The notes under the pieces: generated by a model
The model's database searches: none
What the model was told of the DNA's origin: nothing
Seen by the model: the letters and a program-made list of their open reading frames with translations, nothing else
Made by a program: the position numbers and the translations under genes
NCBI RefSeq assembly: GCF_029581355.1
Contig: NZ_CP120849.1
Span: forward strand, 4,558,501 to 4,622,500
Length of the DNA: 64,000 nucleotides
Origin: Parabacteroides chongii
Lineage (GTDB): Bacteria > Bacteroidota > Bacteroidia > Bacteroidales > Tannerellaceae
Reading direction: 5' to 3'
Shown: piece by piece, positions 36,603 to 45,333 of the stretch
Position numbering within the stretch: the first letter of the stretch is position 1
How the letters are laid out: each line of letters begins with the position of its first letter

Positions 36603-38360
36603 TTATTTTTCCATACGCTCTGCGAGCAGGGCGTCGAGTTGATCGTTGAACTTCTTAAACTGATCGCTTTCGTATTCGGAATAGTTCATCTGCTTGAAGA
36701 TGTTGATCATCTGTTTGAAATATTCCATTACTTCGAGGAAGGTGTCGAAACGGAATTCCGCATGACAGATCTTCACCACCTTGTCCAGCATAAATTCCTG
36801 ACGGGCCAGCGGTGTCACGGCATCGATCGCGTCGAATGCATCCTGTTGCAGGATCACGAAGTCGATCAATTCCGATTTCCAGAAAGTAACATGGTATTCT
36901 ACAGGTACACCGTCGTCACCCAGGATGTTGATCTGTTCGGCAATTTCCTTACCACGCAACATACGGGTCTTGATCTCGTTTACCTTGTCGATCCATTCCG
37001 GAGAGATATGTTTAGCGATATATTCCTGAAATTCGGGATATTCCAGATATTTTGAATAACTGTCGATCGGGTTTACGGCCGGATAACGTTTACGGTCGGC
37101 ACGTTCCTGCTCCAAAGCGTAGAAACAACGGGCTACCTTTTTCGTATTTTCCGTTACCGGTTCTTTCAGGTTACCACCGGCGGGTGATACCGTACCGATA
37201 AAGGTTACCGAACCTGTCGCCCCATTATTCAAATGAACGAAACCTGCACGGGCATAGAAGTTAGCCACGATCGCAGACAAGTCCATCGGGAACGCATCGG
37301 GTCCCGGAAGTTCTTCCAGACGGTTAGACATCTCACGCAAGGCCTGTGCCCAACGGGAAGTAGAGTCCGCCATCAACAATACCTTCAGTCCCATGCTACG
37401 GTAATATTCAGCCAGAGTCATCGCCGTATATACGGATGCTTCACGGGCTGCCACAGGCATGTTTGAAGTATTGGCGATAATGATGGTACGTTCCATCAAT
37501 TTACGTCCTGTATGCGGGTCGATCAGTTCGGGGAACTCGGTAAAGATTTCCACTACCTCATTCGCACGTTCACCGCAGGCAGCGATGATCACGATATCGG
37601 CTTCCGCCTGTTTGGAGATAGCGTGCTGAAGCACTGTCTTACCTGTACCGAACGGGCCGGGGATAAATCCTGTACCGCCTTCGACGATCGGGTTTACCGT
37701 ATCGATTGTACGAACACCTGTTTCCAGCAATTTGTATGGACGCGGTTTTTCTTTATAACAAGTGATGGCTCTCTTTACCGGCCAGCGCTGTATCATATTA
37801 ATATCGATATCCTTACCATCTTCGTCTGTCAATACAGCGATCGTCTGGTTGATGGTATATTGTCCGGCTTCCACCAGGCTCTTTACAGTATAAGTGCCTT
37901 TAAACGTGAAAGGGACCATGATCTTGTGAGGCTGGAAGTTTTCATCCACTTCGCCCAACCAGTCACCGGCAGTCACTGTATCACCAACCTTCGCCAGCGG
38001 CTTGTAATCCCACAATTTATCGTTATCGAGTGCAAATGTATATTCACCACGTTTCAGGAACACGCCGTCCATTTTATCCAGGTCATTCTGCAAACCATCG
38101 TAGTTACGCGACAGCATACCCGGCCCCAATGTCACTTCAAGCATGTGCCCTTCAAACTCGGCTTCGTCACCTACACGCATCCCACGTGTACTTTCAAATA
38201 CCTGTACAAAGGCATCTTTCCCTATTACTTTAATAACCTCCGCCATCAGCTTGACGCCTCCTACGGAAATGTAACAGATTTCATTTTGAGAAACCGGCCC
38301 ATCCACCTCGACGGTTACCAGGTTGGATACGATTCCTCTAACAATTCCTTTCGTAGCCAT
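36603..38360 (-). CDS. ntpA: V-type ATPase catalytic subunit A
   Basis: The 585-aa catalytic head subunit that makes or hydrolyses ATP. Visible are the N-terminal barrel (MATKGIVRGIVSNLVTVEVDGP), the V-type bulge region, the P-loop GPFGTGKTVLQ near residue 238, the catalytic GERANEVVEIFTEFPEL near residue 261 and DSTSRWAQALREMSNRLEELPG. It is two bases upstream-coupled to the DUF2764 gene and directly precedes ntpB. Confidence 0.97.
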   Translation of the reverse strand: MATKGIVRGIVSNLVTVEVDGPVSQNEICYISVGGVKLMAEVIKVIGKDAFVQVFESTRGMRVGDEAEFEGHMLEVTLGPGMLSRNYDGLQNDLDKMDGVFLKRGEYTFALDNDKLWDYKPLAKVGDTVTAGDWLGEVDENFQPHKIMVPFTFKGTYTVKSLVEAGQYTINQTIAVLTDEDGKDIDINMIQRWPVKRAITCYKEKPRPYKLLETGVRTIDTVNPIVEGGTGFIPGPFGTGKTVLQHAISKQAEADIVIIAACGERANEVVEIFTEFPELIDPHTGRKLMERTIIIANTSNMPVAAREASVYTAMTLAEYYRSMGLKVLLMADSTSRWAQALREMSNRLEELPGPDAFPMDLSAIVANFYARAGFVHLNNGATGSVTFIGTVSPAGGNLKEPVTENTKKVARCFYALEQERADRKRYPAVNPIDSYSKYLEYPEFQEYIAKHISPEWIDKVNEIKTRMLRGKEIAEQINILGDDGVPVEYHVTFWKSELIDFVILQQDAFDAIDAVTPLARQEFMLDKVVKICHAEFRFDTFLEVMEYFKQMINIFKQMNYSEYESDQFKKFNDQLDALLAERMEK

Positions 38361-38362
38361 AA

Positions 38363-39232
38363 TTATTTATTATTGTTTCTTTTAAATTCTTCCAACGCAT
38401 TATCACTTCCCTTCTTCATCGCTCCTACTATTTCGCGGAAAGTCTTCTCGCCTGTCACCCTATCCAGAGTAACCCAGCGTTCGATCATTTCCAGTTTCAG
38501 CAAGTAGGCGAACACACTTTCGATATCGAAAGTTTTGAAGAACGTATTATCGTCCAGCCATTTCCATTTCAGCAAATCCACTTTCTTTTCGCGGGCCATC
38601 AGGTCGGGCTCTTCAGCAATGCGTTGCAGATCGGGCAGATAGTCTACCGCATCTCCCAATCCGAAATCACGGGCATTGGAAGTACGGATAGCCTCGGCTA
38701 CCTCGTTGTTTCCCACTATATATTCTGCTTTATCAAATCCATACTTGCGGCAGGTTATGGCGGTCAGCATGTTATTGATATTGAGGTTCAGTTCAAACCA
38801 GTTACGGATGAAACCGTTGCTGCATTTCATCGCATAGTCGTAATAAAGGGCTGCCAGACGGTCTTCCCAGGAGATCGTTTGCTTTTCCTCTTTCTTCTGG
38901 CTATCCAGATACTGTTTGAAGAACTCTATGAAATAAGGAGGAATCTGTTTGTTCTTGGGCGGCTTCTCGCCATCCTTCAAAGCATCGAACAGACTTTTGT
39001 ACTCGTCGTATGTTATACTTCCCTTTTCATCCGGGTCACTGTCCGGACGCTGTGAGAAACTAAGCAGGTTCTTATTATCGAATTTGAGGAAAAACAAGTC
39101 TACCAGCTTCTTATCACGGGATGTAAGAATACCGTCCAACTCCTTTCTGAATTCAGAAACGGAATAGGTCAGCTTACTATCATCCAATGATATATTAGGG
39201 AGTCCGGCAATCAGACAGTAGTATTTACTCAT
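38363..39232 (-). CDS. DUF2764 protein, candidate V-ATPase subunit C
   Basis: A 289-aa helical protein without membrane segments, between subunits E and A, where other V-type operons carry subunit C. The start MSKYYCLIAGLPNISLDD is family-specific. Mid-protein NWFELNLNINNMLTAITCRKYGFD and the C-terminal DIESVFAYLLKLEMIERW resemble the helical pattern of V-ATPase C/AC39 proteins. Length is similar too. The proposal that it is a diverged subunit C linking rotor and axle is inference from place, size and these segments. Confidence 0.85.
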   Translation of the reverse strand: MSKYYCLIAGLPNISLDDSKLTYSVSEFRKELDGILTSRDKKLVDLFFLKFDNKNLLSFSQRPDSDPDEKGSITYDEYKSLFDALKDGEKPPKNKQIPPYFIEFFKQYLDSQKKEEKQTISWEDRLAALYYDYAMKCSNGFIRNWFELNLNINNMLTAITCRKYGFDKAEYIVGNNEVAEAIRTSNARDFGLGDAVDYLPDLQRIAEEPDLMAREKKVDLLKWKWLDDNTFFKTFDIESVFAYLLKLEMIERWVTLDRVTGEKTFREIVGAMKKGSDNALEEFKRNNNK

Positions 39233-39233
39233 A

Positions 39234-39824
39234 TCAGAACAACATTTCTACCAGCCCGGGACGCAGGAATTCTTTAAAGAATGCAACAAACTCGTCTTCC
39301 CCGAAACTTACTTTATAGGATCCGTCGGCAGGAATAATGGTAAAATCGGCTTTCTTTCCGCTTACTTTTTCTATTTTCACGCCACCGTCGAGCAACGATT
39401 TGGCATTTGCTTCAAAATATTTAGTTAATGCATCCGCATCGGCTGTCTGGATAGTGATCGCTTCTTTCTTAGCCCATTCCTTAGCCATTTCAAGGATCAC
39501 CTTCTGCATAAATGCAGTGTCAGAAACGATCGCTTTCACATTCGAGGAAGTAATCTTTCCGGTTATAAGGTTTACCACTTCGCTCTTCAGCGCTTCTACA
39601 GCCTGGGTTGCGAATAACTTCAGTTCGGCTTCTGTATTCTTTTTCAGTTCGGCAGCCTGTTTTTGCGCTGCTGCTACAATACGTTTTGCTTCTGCTTCCG
39701 CCTCGCTAACAATCGCTTGTTTCTGAGCATTTGCATCGGCAATGATCCGTCCAGCTTCTTCGTTCCCCTTCTCTACTCCTTCTTTGTAGATCTTGTCGGT
39801 CAGTTCCTGAATCTTTGTATCCAT
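39234..39824 (-). CDS. ntpE: V-type ATPase peripheral-stalk subunit E
   Basis: A 196-aa protein with a long N-terminal coiled coil (residues 1 to about 85, alanine, lysine and glutamate rich, with AEAEAKRIVAAAQKQAAEL) and a mixed C-terminal domain, the layout of stalk subunit E. It is the first gene of the operon. Its partner G/H is not seen. A minus-strand -7 box lies at 39874-39881. Confidence 0.85.
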   Translation of the reverse strand: MDTKIQELTDKIYKEGVEKGNEEAGRIIADANAQKQAIVSEAEAEAKRIVAAAQKQAAELKKNTEAELKLFATQAVEALKSEVVNLITGKITSSNVKAIVSDTAFMQKVILEMAKEWAKKEAITIQTADADALTKYFEANAKSLLDGGVKIEKVSGKKADFTIIPADGSYKVSFGEDEFVAFFKEFLRPGLVEMLF

Positions 39825-39873
39825 TTCTATATATATTTATTAAATTGTATTTTTCAATAATATTAAACGCCTA

Positions 39874-39881
39874 CAAAGTTA
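39874..39881 (-). promoter_or_regulatory. -7 promoter box of the V-ATPase operon
   Basis: TAACTTTG on the minus strand, 49 bases before the ntpE ATG. Confidence 0.45.
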
Positions 39882-39953
39882 TTCTTTTCTGTGAATAAAC
39901 ATTGAAATAAATGTAAAATCAAGCTAAAAAATAAAACGCTATAAATTAATTTT

Positions 39954-39961
39954 TAATTTTG
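39954..39961 (+). promoter_or_regulatory. -7 promoter box of the GNAT gene
   Basis: TAATTTTG, 21 bases before the ATG at 39983. Confidence 0.45.
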
Positions 39962-39982
39962 CTCGTCTAAAATTCGCATAAT

Positions 39983-40486
39983 ATGTTCTCAATTAGAAAA
40001 ACGACAACAGATGATGTCCTGTTAATCAGAAACTTGGCATCTCAAATATGGGAGCCTACTTATGGCTCTATCCTCTCCCGCGAGCAGCTCGACTACATGT
40101 TCGAGATGATGTATGCCCCGGAAAGTATTCTCAATCAAATGAATGAACTTCATCACGAGTTCTTCATTATCTACAAAGACGGCGAGCCTTCAGGTTATCT
40201 CTCTATCGAAACGGTAGAAAAAGACTTGTACGAGTTCCAGAAAATCTATTCACTCCCCTCTTTGCATGGTTCGGGTATCGGACGTTTTATCATCGAACAG
40301 GGCGTTGCTTACCTGAAAAGTATCCATCCGGGACCATTTACTGTCGAGCTGAATGTAAACCGCGAAAACCCGGCTCTCGGTTTTTATAAACATATGGGGT
40401 TCCATGAACATGCAACACGTGATTTCCATATCGGTAATGGGTATTATATGAATGATTACATTATGCGGATGGAGGTGGACAACTAA
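39983..40486 (+). CDS. GNAT family N-acetyltransferase
   Basis: A 167-aa acetyl-CoA-dependent transferase. The acetyl-CoA binding motif A is LPSLHGSGIGRFIIEQGVAYL, with the pyrophosphate-binding HGSGIGR near residue 95, followed by NRENPALGFYKHMGFHEHATRDF, the usual motif B. The substrate is unknown. It is divergent from the V-ATPase operon and ends in an AT-rich hairpin. Confidence 0.88.
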   Translation: MFSIRKTTTDDVLLIRNLASQIWEPTYGSILSREQLDYMFEMMYAPESILNQMNELHHEFFIIYKDGEPSGYLSIETVEKDLYEFQKIYSLPSLHGSGIGRFIIEQGVAYLKSIHPGPFTVELNVNRENPALGFYKHMGFHEHATRDFHIGNGYYMNDYIMRMEVDN

Positions 40487-40518
40487 TAATTTGTAAGCCT
40501 ATAGAACTTACAAATTAT
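40486..40518 (+). terminator. AT-rich hairpin after the GNAT gene
   Basis: Perfect 12-bp arms (40486-40497 and 40507-40518), 9-base loop, then a T-rich run. The first base of the left arm is the last base of the GNAT stop codon. Confidence 0.65.
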
Positions 40519-40741
40519 CACTTTTATTCGTTAATTATTTATCATCCGAAGTGTCCCACCCTAAGTCCCGTGAAAGTCACTTTGCAAAAATATTGATTTG
40601 CAAGACATATAGTAAAGTTACGATCAGTAATGATTACAGCGGTGGTTGCAGCTCTCTTTAATATAGAATTAATATTATATATAATAAATACAAAGGGAGG
40701 GCGATAAATAATTTGAGAAAATACCCTCTCTGAAAAAGCAT

Positions 40742-40818
40742 AGGACTTTACAAATGTTAAGACAGGACTTTTAAAGAGAAAAGACTGGACTTTTAAAATC
40801 AAAAGACCGGTCTTTTTT
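40742..40818. repeat. Short repeats around GACnGGaCTTTT with a 16-bp palindrome
   Basis: GACAGGACTTTTAAA (40761-40775) and GACTGGACTTTTAAA (40783-40797) are direct copies 22 bases apart; AGGACTTTA at 40742 and GACCGGTCTTTTTT at 40805 are related. AAAAGACCGGTCTTTT (40801-40816) is a perfect 16-bp palindrome. They occupy the otherwise empty 450-base gap before the GH20-like gene. Confidence 0.7.
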
Positions 40819-40938
40819 CGAGGTATTATATCTCCATGAATATCAACCTTATACAACACTTCATTTATTAAAACAAAAAGGTTCGAAATCCAATATATTT
40901 GATTATATTCGTACCAACAAATTTAATACTTAAATACC

Positions 40939-42051
40939 ATGAAACACTTCATCGCCATTTTATGCTTCCTGGTCTGTATGACAACCAATAGTATTTTGGC
41001 TCAAACGGGCACAGTCTCGCTAGACAGCATTATCCCCACCCGAGGTCTGGCAATAGCTGCACCTTCCGTACAGAAGATGGACCTTTTCCTGAAATTTATA
41101 GAAGAAGAACTGGCTCCCGGACATTTCAATCTGCTTATTCTGCGGGTAGACTGGAATTACGACTACAAATCGCATCCGGAATTAAGCGATCCCAACCCGC
41201 TTACGCTTCAGGATGTAAAACGGATTGTCGCCACCTGCCGGAAACATAACATACGGATAGCTCCACAGATAAATTTGCTCGGTCATCAGTCATGGGCAGA
41301 AACAACTTATGCCCTGCTTCGGGTGTATCCGGAATTCGATGAAACGCCTCATGTAGACACTAAGAACTATACCGGATGGCCTAACCCGGATGGCTTATAT
41401 TGCAAAAGCTACTGTCCGCTCCATCCCGATGTTCATAAAGTTGTATTTGCCCTGGTCGACGAACTGACAGACGCTTTCGAAACCAATCTGTTTCATGCCG
41501 GCATGGATGAAGTTTTCTATATTGGCGATGATAAATGCCCCCGTTGCAGTGGCCGGGATAAAGCCGAATTATATGCAGGAGAAGTGACTAAAATACAAAA
41601 TCATCTAGCACAGCAAGGCAAGCGGTTAATGATTTGGGGCGACCGGCTGATCGATGGAAAAACGACCGGTATCGGTGCCTGGGAAGCCAGCATGAATAAT
41701 ACCTACCGTGCAATAGACCTTATCCCCAAAGAGGTTTTCATCTGTGACTGGCATTACGAGCGTCCAGAACAGACTGCCGTATACTTTGCCATGAAGGGAT
41801 TCGACGTTGCCACCTGTCCCTGGCGTAAACCGGAAGTTGCCCTCAAACAATTGGACGACATGAAACGTTTCCGTCAGCAATCCGGCTCTCAAATGAGTAA
41901 CCGTTTCCAGGGTATTATCGAAACCGTATGGTCAGGTGCCGATCGTTTTCTGGAAAGTTATTATAAGCCGGAAACAGACCAACAGGATATATCAGAGGCT
42001 GTTGTCATCAAAAGATTGATCGAGGCTTATAAAGAAATGGATAATAAATAG
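40939..42051 (+). CDS. Exported GH20-like glycoside hydrolase, catalytic domain only
   Basis: A 370-aa exported protein: signal peptide residues 1-21 (ending SILA), then a single barrel resembling GH20 hexosaminidase. The barrel shows the early RVDWNYDYKSHPEL, the substrate-side LGHQSWAETT and the catalytic acid pair in FHAGMDEVFYIGDD near residue 188. The N-terminal GH20b domain of the classical enzymes is missing, and a CxxC (CPRC) follows the acid. Substrate is probably an N-acetyl-hexosamine but is unproven. A -7 box TATATTTG lies at 40894-40901. Confidence 0.82.
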   Translation: MKHFIAILCFLVCMTTNSILAQTGTVSLDSIIPTRGLAIAAPSVQKMDLFLKFIEEELAPGHFNLLILRVDWNYDYKSHPELSDPNPLTLQDVKRIVATCRKHNIRIAPQINLLGHQSWAETTYALLRVYPEFDETPHVDTKNYTGWPNPDGLYCKSYCPLHPDVHKVVFALVDELTDAFETNLFHAGMDEVFYIGDDKCPRCSGRDKAELYAGEVTKIQNHLAQQGKRLMIWGDRLIDGKTTGIGAWEASMNNTYRAIDLIPKEVFICDWHYERPEQTAVYFAMKGFDVATCPWRKPEVALKQLDDMKRFRQQSGSQMSNRFQGIIETVWSGADRFLESYYKPETDQQDISEAVVIKRLIEAYKEMDNK

Positions 42052-42086
42052 ATTTCCTGATAAAGTACAGGAATTAATAAACAGTA

Positions 42087-42120
42087 AGGCCGGACTTATT
42101 AAAAAGCCCGGCCTCTTTTT
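42087..42120. terminator. Terminator between the GH20-like and phoH genes
   Basis: Arms AGGCCGG (42087-42093) and CCGGCCT (42108-42114), an inner CTT/AAG pairing, then a T-rich run. It serves the plus-strand gene and perhaps the convergent phoH. Confidence 0.85.
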
Positions 42121-42140
42121 ATTATATTACAATCATCGAT

Positions 42141-43466
42141 TTATAATAGATCGGACGCTAATTCCGATAACTGGCTTCGTTCACCTTTGATCAGATTGAT
42201 ATGGGCAAACAACTCCTGCCCTTTCATCTTATCCACCATATAGGCCAGACCATTGCTCTGAGCATCCAGATATGGCGAGTCGATTTGCTGGATATCACCG
42301 GTAAAGACCATTTTCGTTCCTTCTCCGGCACGGGTGATGATCGTCTTGATCTCGTGCGGTGTCAGGTTCTGTGCTTCATCGATGATACAGAATGTTTCTG
42401 ACAAACTACGGCCGCGGATAAAAGCCAAAGCCTCAATAACCAGCTGGTTATTCTTCTGCAGATCATCTATCTTACGAACATCCTGGCTTCCCGGAGCAAA
42501 CTGGTTCTTAATTACATTCAGGTTATCGAACAAAGGCTGCATATAAGGAGCCACTTTTTGTTTCTCGTCACCCGGCAGGAATCCGATATCTTTATTCGCC
42601 AATGCAACGATCGGACGGGCCAGTAAAATCTGTTTGTATAACCCAGCCTGTTTAAGGGCAGCAGCCAGGGCCAGCAACGTCTTTCCGGTTCCGGCTTTAC
42701 CTGTCAGTCCAACTAGCTTAACATCCGGATCATTCAATATTTCAAAGGCGAAACTCTGCTCCGCATTACGGGGTTGTATCCCATAATTCGAACTCTTTTC
42801 CACCTTCTTTATCTTTCCTGTAAACGGATTATAACGAGCTAAAACAGAAGCACGTATACTCTTTAATATAAAGCATTCGTTTGGCTCCAGTTTCGACTTA
42901 AATTCAAACAGATCCGCATCAAGTCCTTCGGGTGTCGAATAGATCTTGTCGATCAGGTCAGGATCAATATTTTCATAGGTATCCTGTGCCCGTTCAAAGA
43001 TATCGACATTGACCACTTTGTCGGTGATATAGTCTTCCACCTGAATACCCAAAGCACGGGCTTTCATACGAAGATTGACATCCTTCGTTACCAGGATAGT
43101 CTGTACTTTCGGATTCTTTTCCGCAACGGAAAGTGTACAGGATAAAATCCGGTGATCCGGTGTCTTTTCCGGGAAAGACAATGCAATCTTTTCCTGATAC
43201 TTATCGCCGGTTACCACATGTAATGTTCCTAAACCTGCTCCTAACGAAGCACCCTTCAGGAAGAGATCATTGCTGGTTATCAGATCCAGCTCGCGTACAA
43301 ATTCACGGGCGTTATAATTAATCTGGTCGCTCCCCTTTTTAAACTTATCCAACTCTTCCAACACGACGATAGGAAGATAGATATCATTCTCCTGAAAATT
43401 TTCGATACACTTGTAGTCATGCAAGATAACGTTCGTATCCAATACAAAATTCTTCTTTGCTCCCAT
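42141..43466 (-). CDS. PIN-PhoH family ATPase
   Basis: A 441-aa cytoplasmic protein with an N-terminal PIN nuclease domain (residues 1 to about 150; acidic residues in FVLDTNVILHDY, VLEELDKFK and VTKDVNLRMKA) and a C-terminal PhoH ATPase with Walker A GLTGKAGTGKTLLALAAAL near residue 253 and Walker B ETFCIIDEAQNLTPHE. PhoH2-type proteins act as RNA helicase-nucleases in other bacteria. Two in-frame ATGs (43472, 43466) are possible; MGAKKNFVLDTN matches the family start. Confidence 0.92.
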   Translation of the reverse strand: MGAKKNFVLDTNVILHDYKCIENFQENDIYLPIVVLEELDKFKKGSDQINYNAREFVRELDLITSNDLFLKGASLGAGLGTLHVVTGDKYQEKIALSFPEKTPDHRILSCTLSVAEKNPKVQTILVTKDVNLRMKARALGIQVEDYITDKVVNVDIFERAQDTYENIDPDLIDKIYSTPEGLDADLFEFKSKLEPNECFILKSIRASVLARYNPFTGKIKKVEKSSNYGIQPRNAEQSFAFEILNDPDVKLVGLTGKAGTGKTLLALAAALKQAGLYKQILLARPIVALANKDIGFLPGDEKQKVAPYMQPLFDNLNVIKNQFAPGSQDVRKIDDLQKNNQLVIEALAFIRGRSLSETFCIIDEAQNLTPHEIKTIITRAGEGTKMVFTGDIQQIDSPYLDAQSNGLAYMVDKMKGQELFAHINLIKGERSQLSELASDLL

Positions 43467-43692
43467 GATCATTTCGATTTAATGATTATCGCTTCTAAGT
43501 TAAAAACATTTTTGAGACTTATTTAGTTTAAAAGGTAAAATAAAGTTGAATGACCAATTTATTCCGTTTTTAGGCGAATTGCATAAAACCTATCCAAATA
43601 ACAATATCTCCCCTCTCGATTCATTCAAATATAAATCTTGTATGTATATTTGCCGTACAATGATTTTTTACAAACAATAAAATCTAACACTT

Positions 43693-45333
43693 ATGATCTT
43701 TAGTACTAAAAAACTCAAACTCGTATCTCTGTTTCTATTAACAGCGGCTTGCTCATTCGGGCAAAGTAACACGTCCGCATTATTGCCTTTGCCCAATCAC
43801 ATCGAACAGGTTACAGGCAAGAAAAATTTCACTATCACTCCGCAGACAACTGTAAAAACAAATTTACCGAAACAGGCATTTTGTTTATTCGAGTTGCAGC
43901 GTATATTAAGGAATAGAGTTGGCCAACCTGCGATTATGGGAGGTTTTACCGCCAGTGGAAACTCCCTGATCGAATTATCGACAGACCCCGGAATAAAAGG
44001 GAAAGAACATTATATTCTCGATATATCAGAGAATAAAGTCTCCATCAAAGGAGCCACACAAGATGCTCTCTTCTACGGATTAAAGACGTTGGATCAAATA
44101 TTATTGGGAGATGTTTGTAACACGGCAAATAAACAGATCGCCCCCATTCGTATCGACGACGAACCTCGTTTCGACTACCGTGCCCTTATGCTCGATCCCG
44201 CCCGTCACTTCCTTCCTGTCGAAGATGTAAAATTCTACATCGATCAGATGGCTAAATACAAATATAATGTACTGCAACTTCACCTGACGGACGATCAGGG
44301 TTGGCGAGTCGAAATAAAGAAGCATCCGGGATTGACTGAAACCGGTGCCTTCCGTAATCCCCAAACCGGACCTAACGGACCGGATAACGGCTATTATACC
44401 CAACAACAACTGAAAGACCTTATCCAATATGCAGCCGACAGGAACGTAGAGATCATCCCGGAACTGGATATACCAGGACATACGGTTGCCGTACTGGCCA
44501 CTTATCCGGAACTCGGCTGTACCCATACCGATACGATTCAAAAAATCATGGGTAAGACGGTCGACCTGATGCTTTGTGCCAATAACGACAAGGTATATAC
44601 CGTATACGACGATGTCATCAAAGAGATAGCCGAACTTTTCCCTTCCCCCAAAATACACCTGGGAGGCGACGAAGCCGTTATCGAAAAGAACTGGACGAAA
44701 TGCGACCGTTGCCAGTCATTAATGAAGCAATTAGGCTATACCAAAGAATCACAATTGATGAATTATTTCTTCGATAAGATACTGGCCTCTGTCCGCAAAT
44801 ACGGAAAAGAGCCGGTATTATGGTGCGAGTTGGACAATATCCGTATGCCGGCCAATGAATATCTGTTCGACTATCCCAAAGATGCCACACTGATAACCTG
44901 GCGTGCCGGACTTTCTCCTAAATGTATTGAACTGACAGCCAAACACGGCAACTCGCTAATCATGGCTCCGGGTGAATACACCTACCTGGATTATCCTCAG
45001 TTCAAAGGCGACCTTCCGGAATTTAATAACTGGGGAATGCCTGTTACCACACTGGAAACCTGTTATCAATTCGATCCGGGTTACGGACTTCCGACAGCAC
45101 AACAGGCACATATCCTGGGTATCTCCGGCACATTATGGGGAGAAGCGATAAAAGATATCAACCGGGTAACCTATATGACTTATCCGCGCGGGCTGGCTCT
45201 GGCAGAAGCCGGATGGACGCAAATGGAGTATCGTAACTGGGATTCGTTCAAAGAAAGGATGTATCCGAATTTGATGAATCTGATGAAACTAGGCGTATCG
45301 ATCAGGATTCCTTTTGAGATCGTACCCCGATAA
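43693..45333 (+). CDS. Exported beta-N-acetylhexosaminidase, GH20
   Basis: A 546-aa enzyme that releases terminal GlcNAc or GalNAc from host glycans or cell-wall fragments. The N-terminus has a signal with a lipobox-like LTAAC near residue 20, so it may be a lipoprotein. A GH20b domain (about residues 30-150) precedes the catalytic barrel, which begins PRFDYRALMLDPARHFLPV and holds the catalytic acid pair in IHLGGDEAVIEKNW near residue 325. A -7 box TATATTTG lies at 43645-43652. The last 32 bases overlap the convergent RNase R gene. Confidence 0.93.
   Translation: MIFSTKKLKLVSLFLLTAACSFGQSNTSALLPLPNHIEQVTGKKNFTITPQTTVKTNLPKQAFCLFELQRILRNRVGQPAIMGGFTASGNSLIELSTDPGIKGKEHYILDISENKVSIKGATQDALFYGLKTLDQILLGDVCNTANKQIAPIRIDDEPRFDYRALMLDPARHFLPVEDVKFYIDQMAKYKYNVLQLHLTDDQGWRVEIKKHPGLTETGAFRNPQTGPNGPDNGYYTQQQLKDLIQYAADRNVEIIPELDIPGHTVAVLATYPELGCTHTDTIQKIMGKTVDLMLCANNDKVYTVYDDVIKEIAELFPSPKIHLGGDEAVIEKNWTKCDRCQSLMKQLGYTKESQLMNYFFDKILASVRKYGKEPVLWCELDNIRMPANEYLFDYPKDATLITWRAGLSPKCIELTAKHGNSLIMAPGEYTYLDYPQFKGDLPEFNNWGMPVTTLETCYQFDPGYGLPTAQQAHILGISGTLWGEAIKDINRVTYMTYPRGLALAEAGWTQMEYRNWDSFKERMYPNLMNLMKLGVSIRIPFEIVPR

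Noticed and set aside
37512..38507. 331-codon open frame antisense to ntpA
   Set aside because: Lies wholly inside the well-conserved V-ATPase A gene on the other strand and has no recognisable domain; a shadow frame.
40542..40859. 105-codon minus-strand frame in the repeat gap
   Set aside because: Crosses the repeat cluster, has no family resemblance and no promoter or clear start; read as non-coding.
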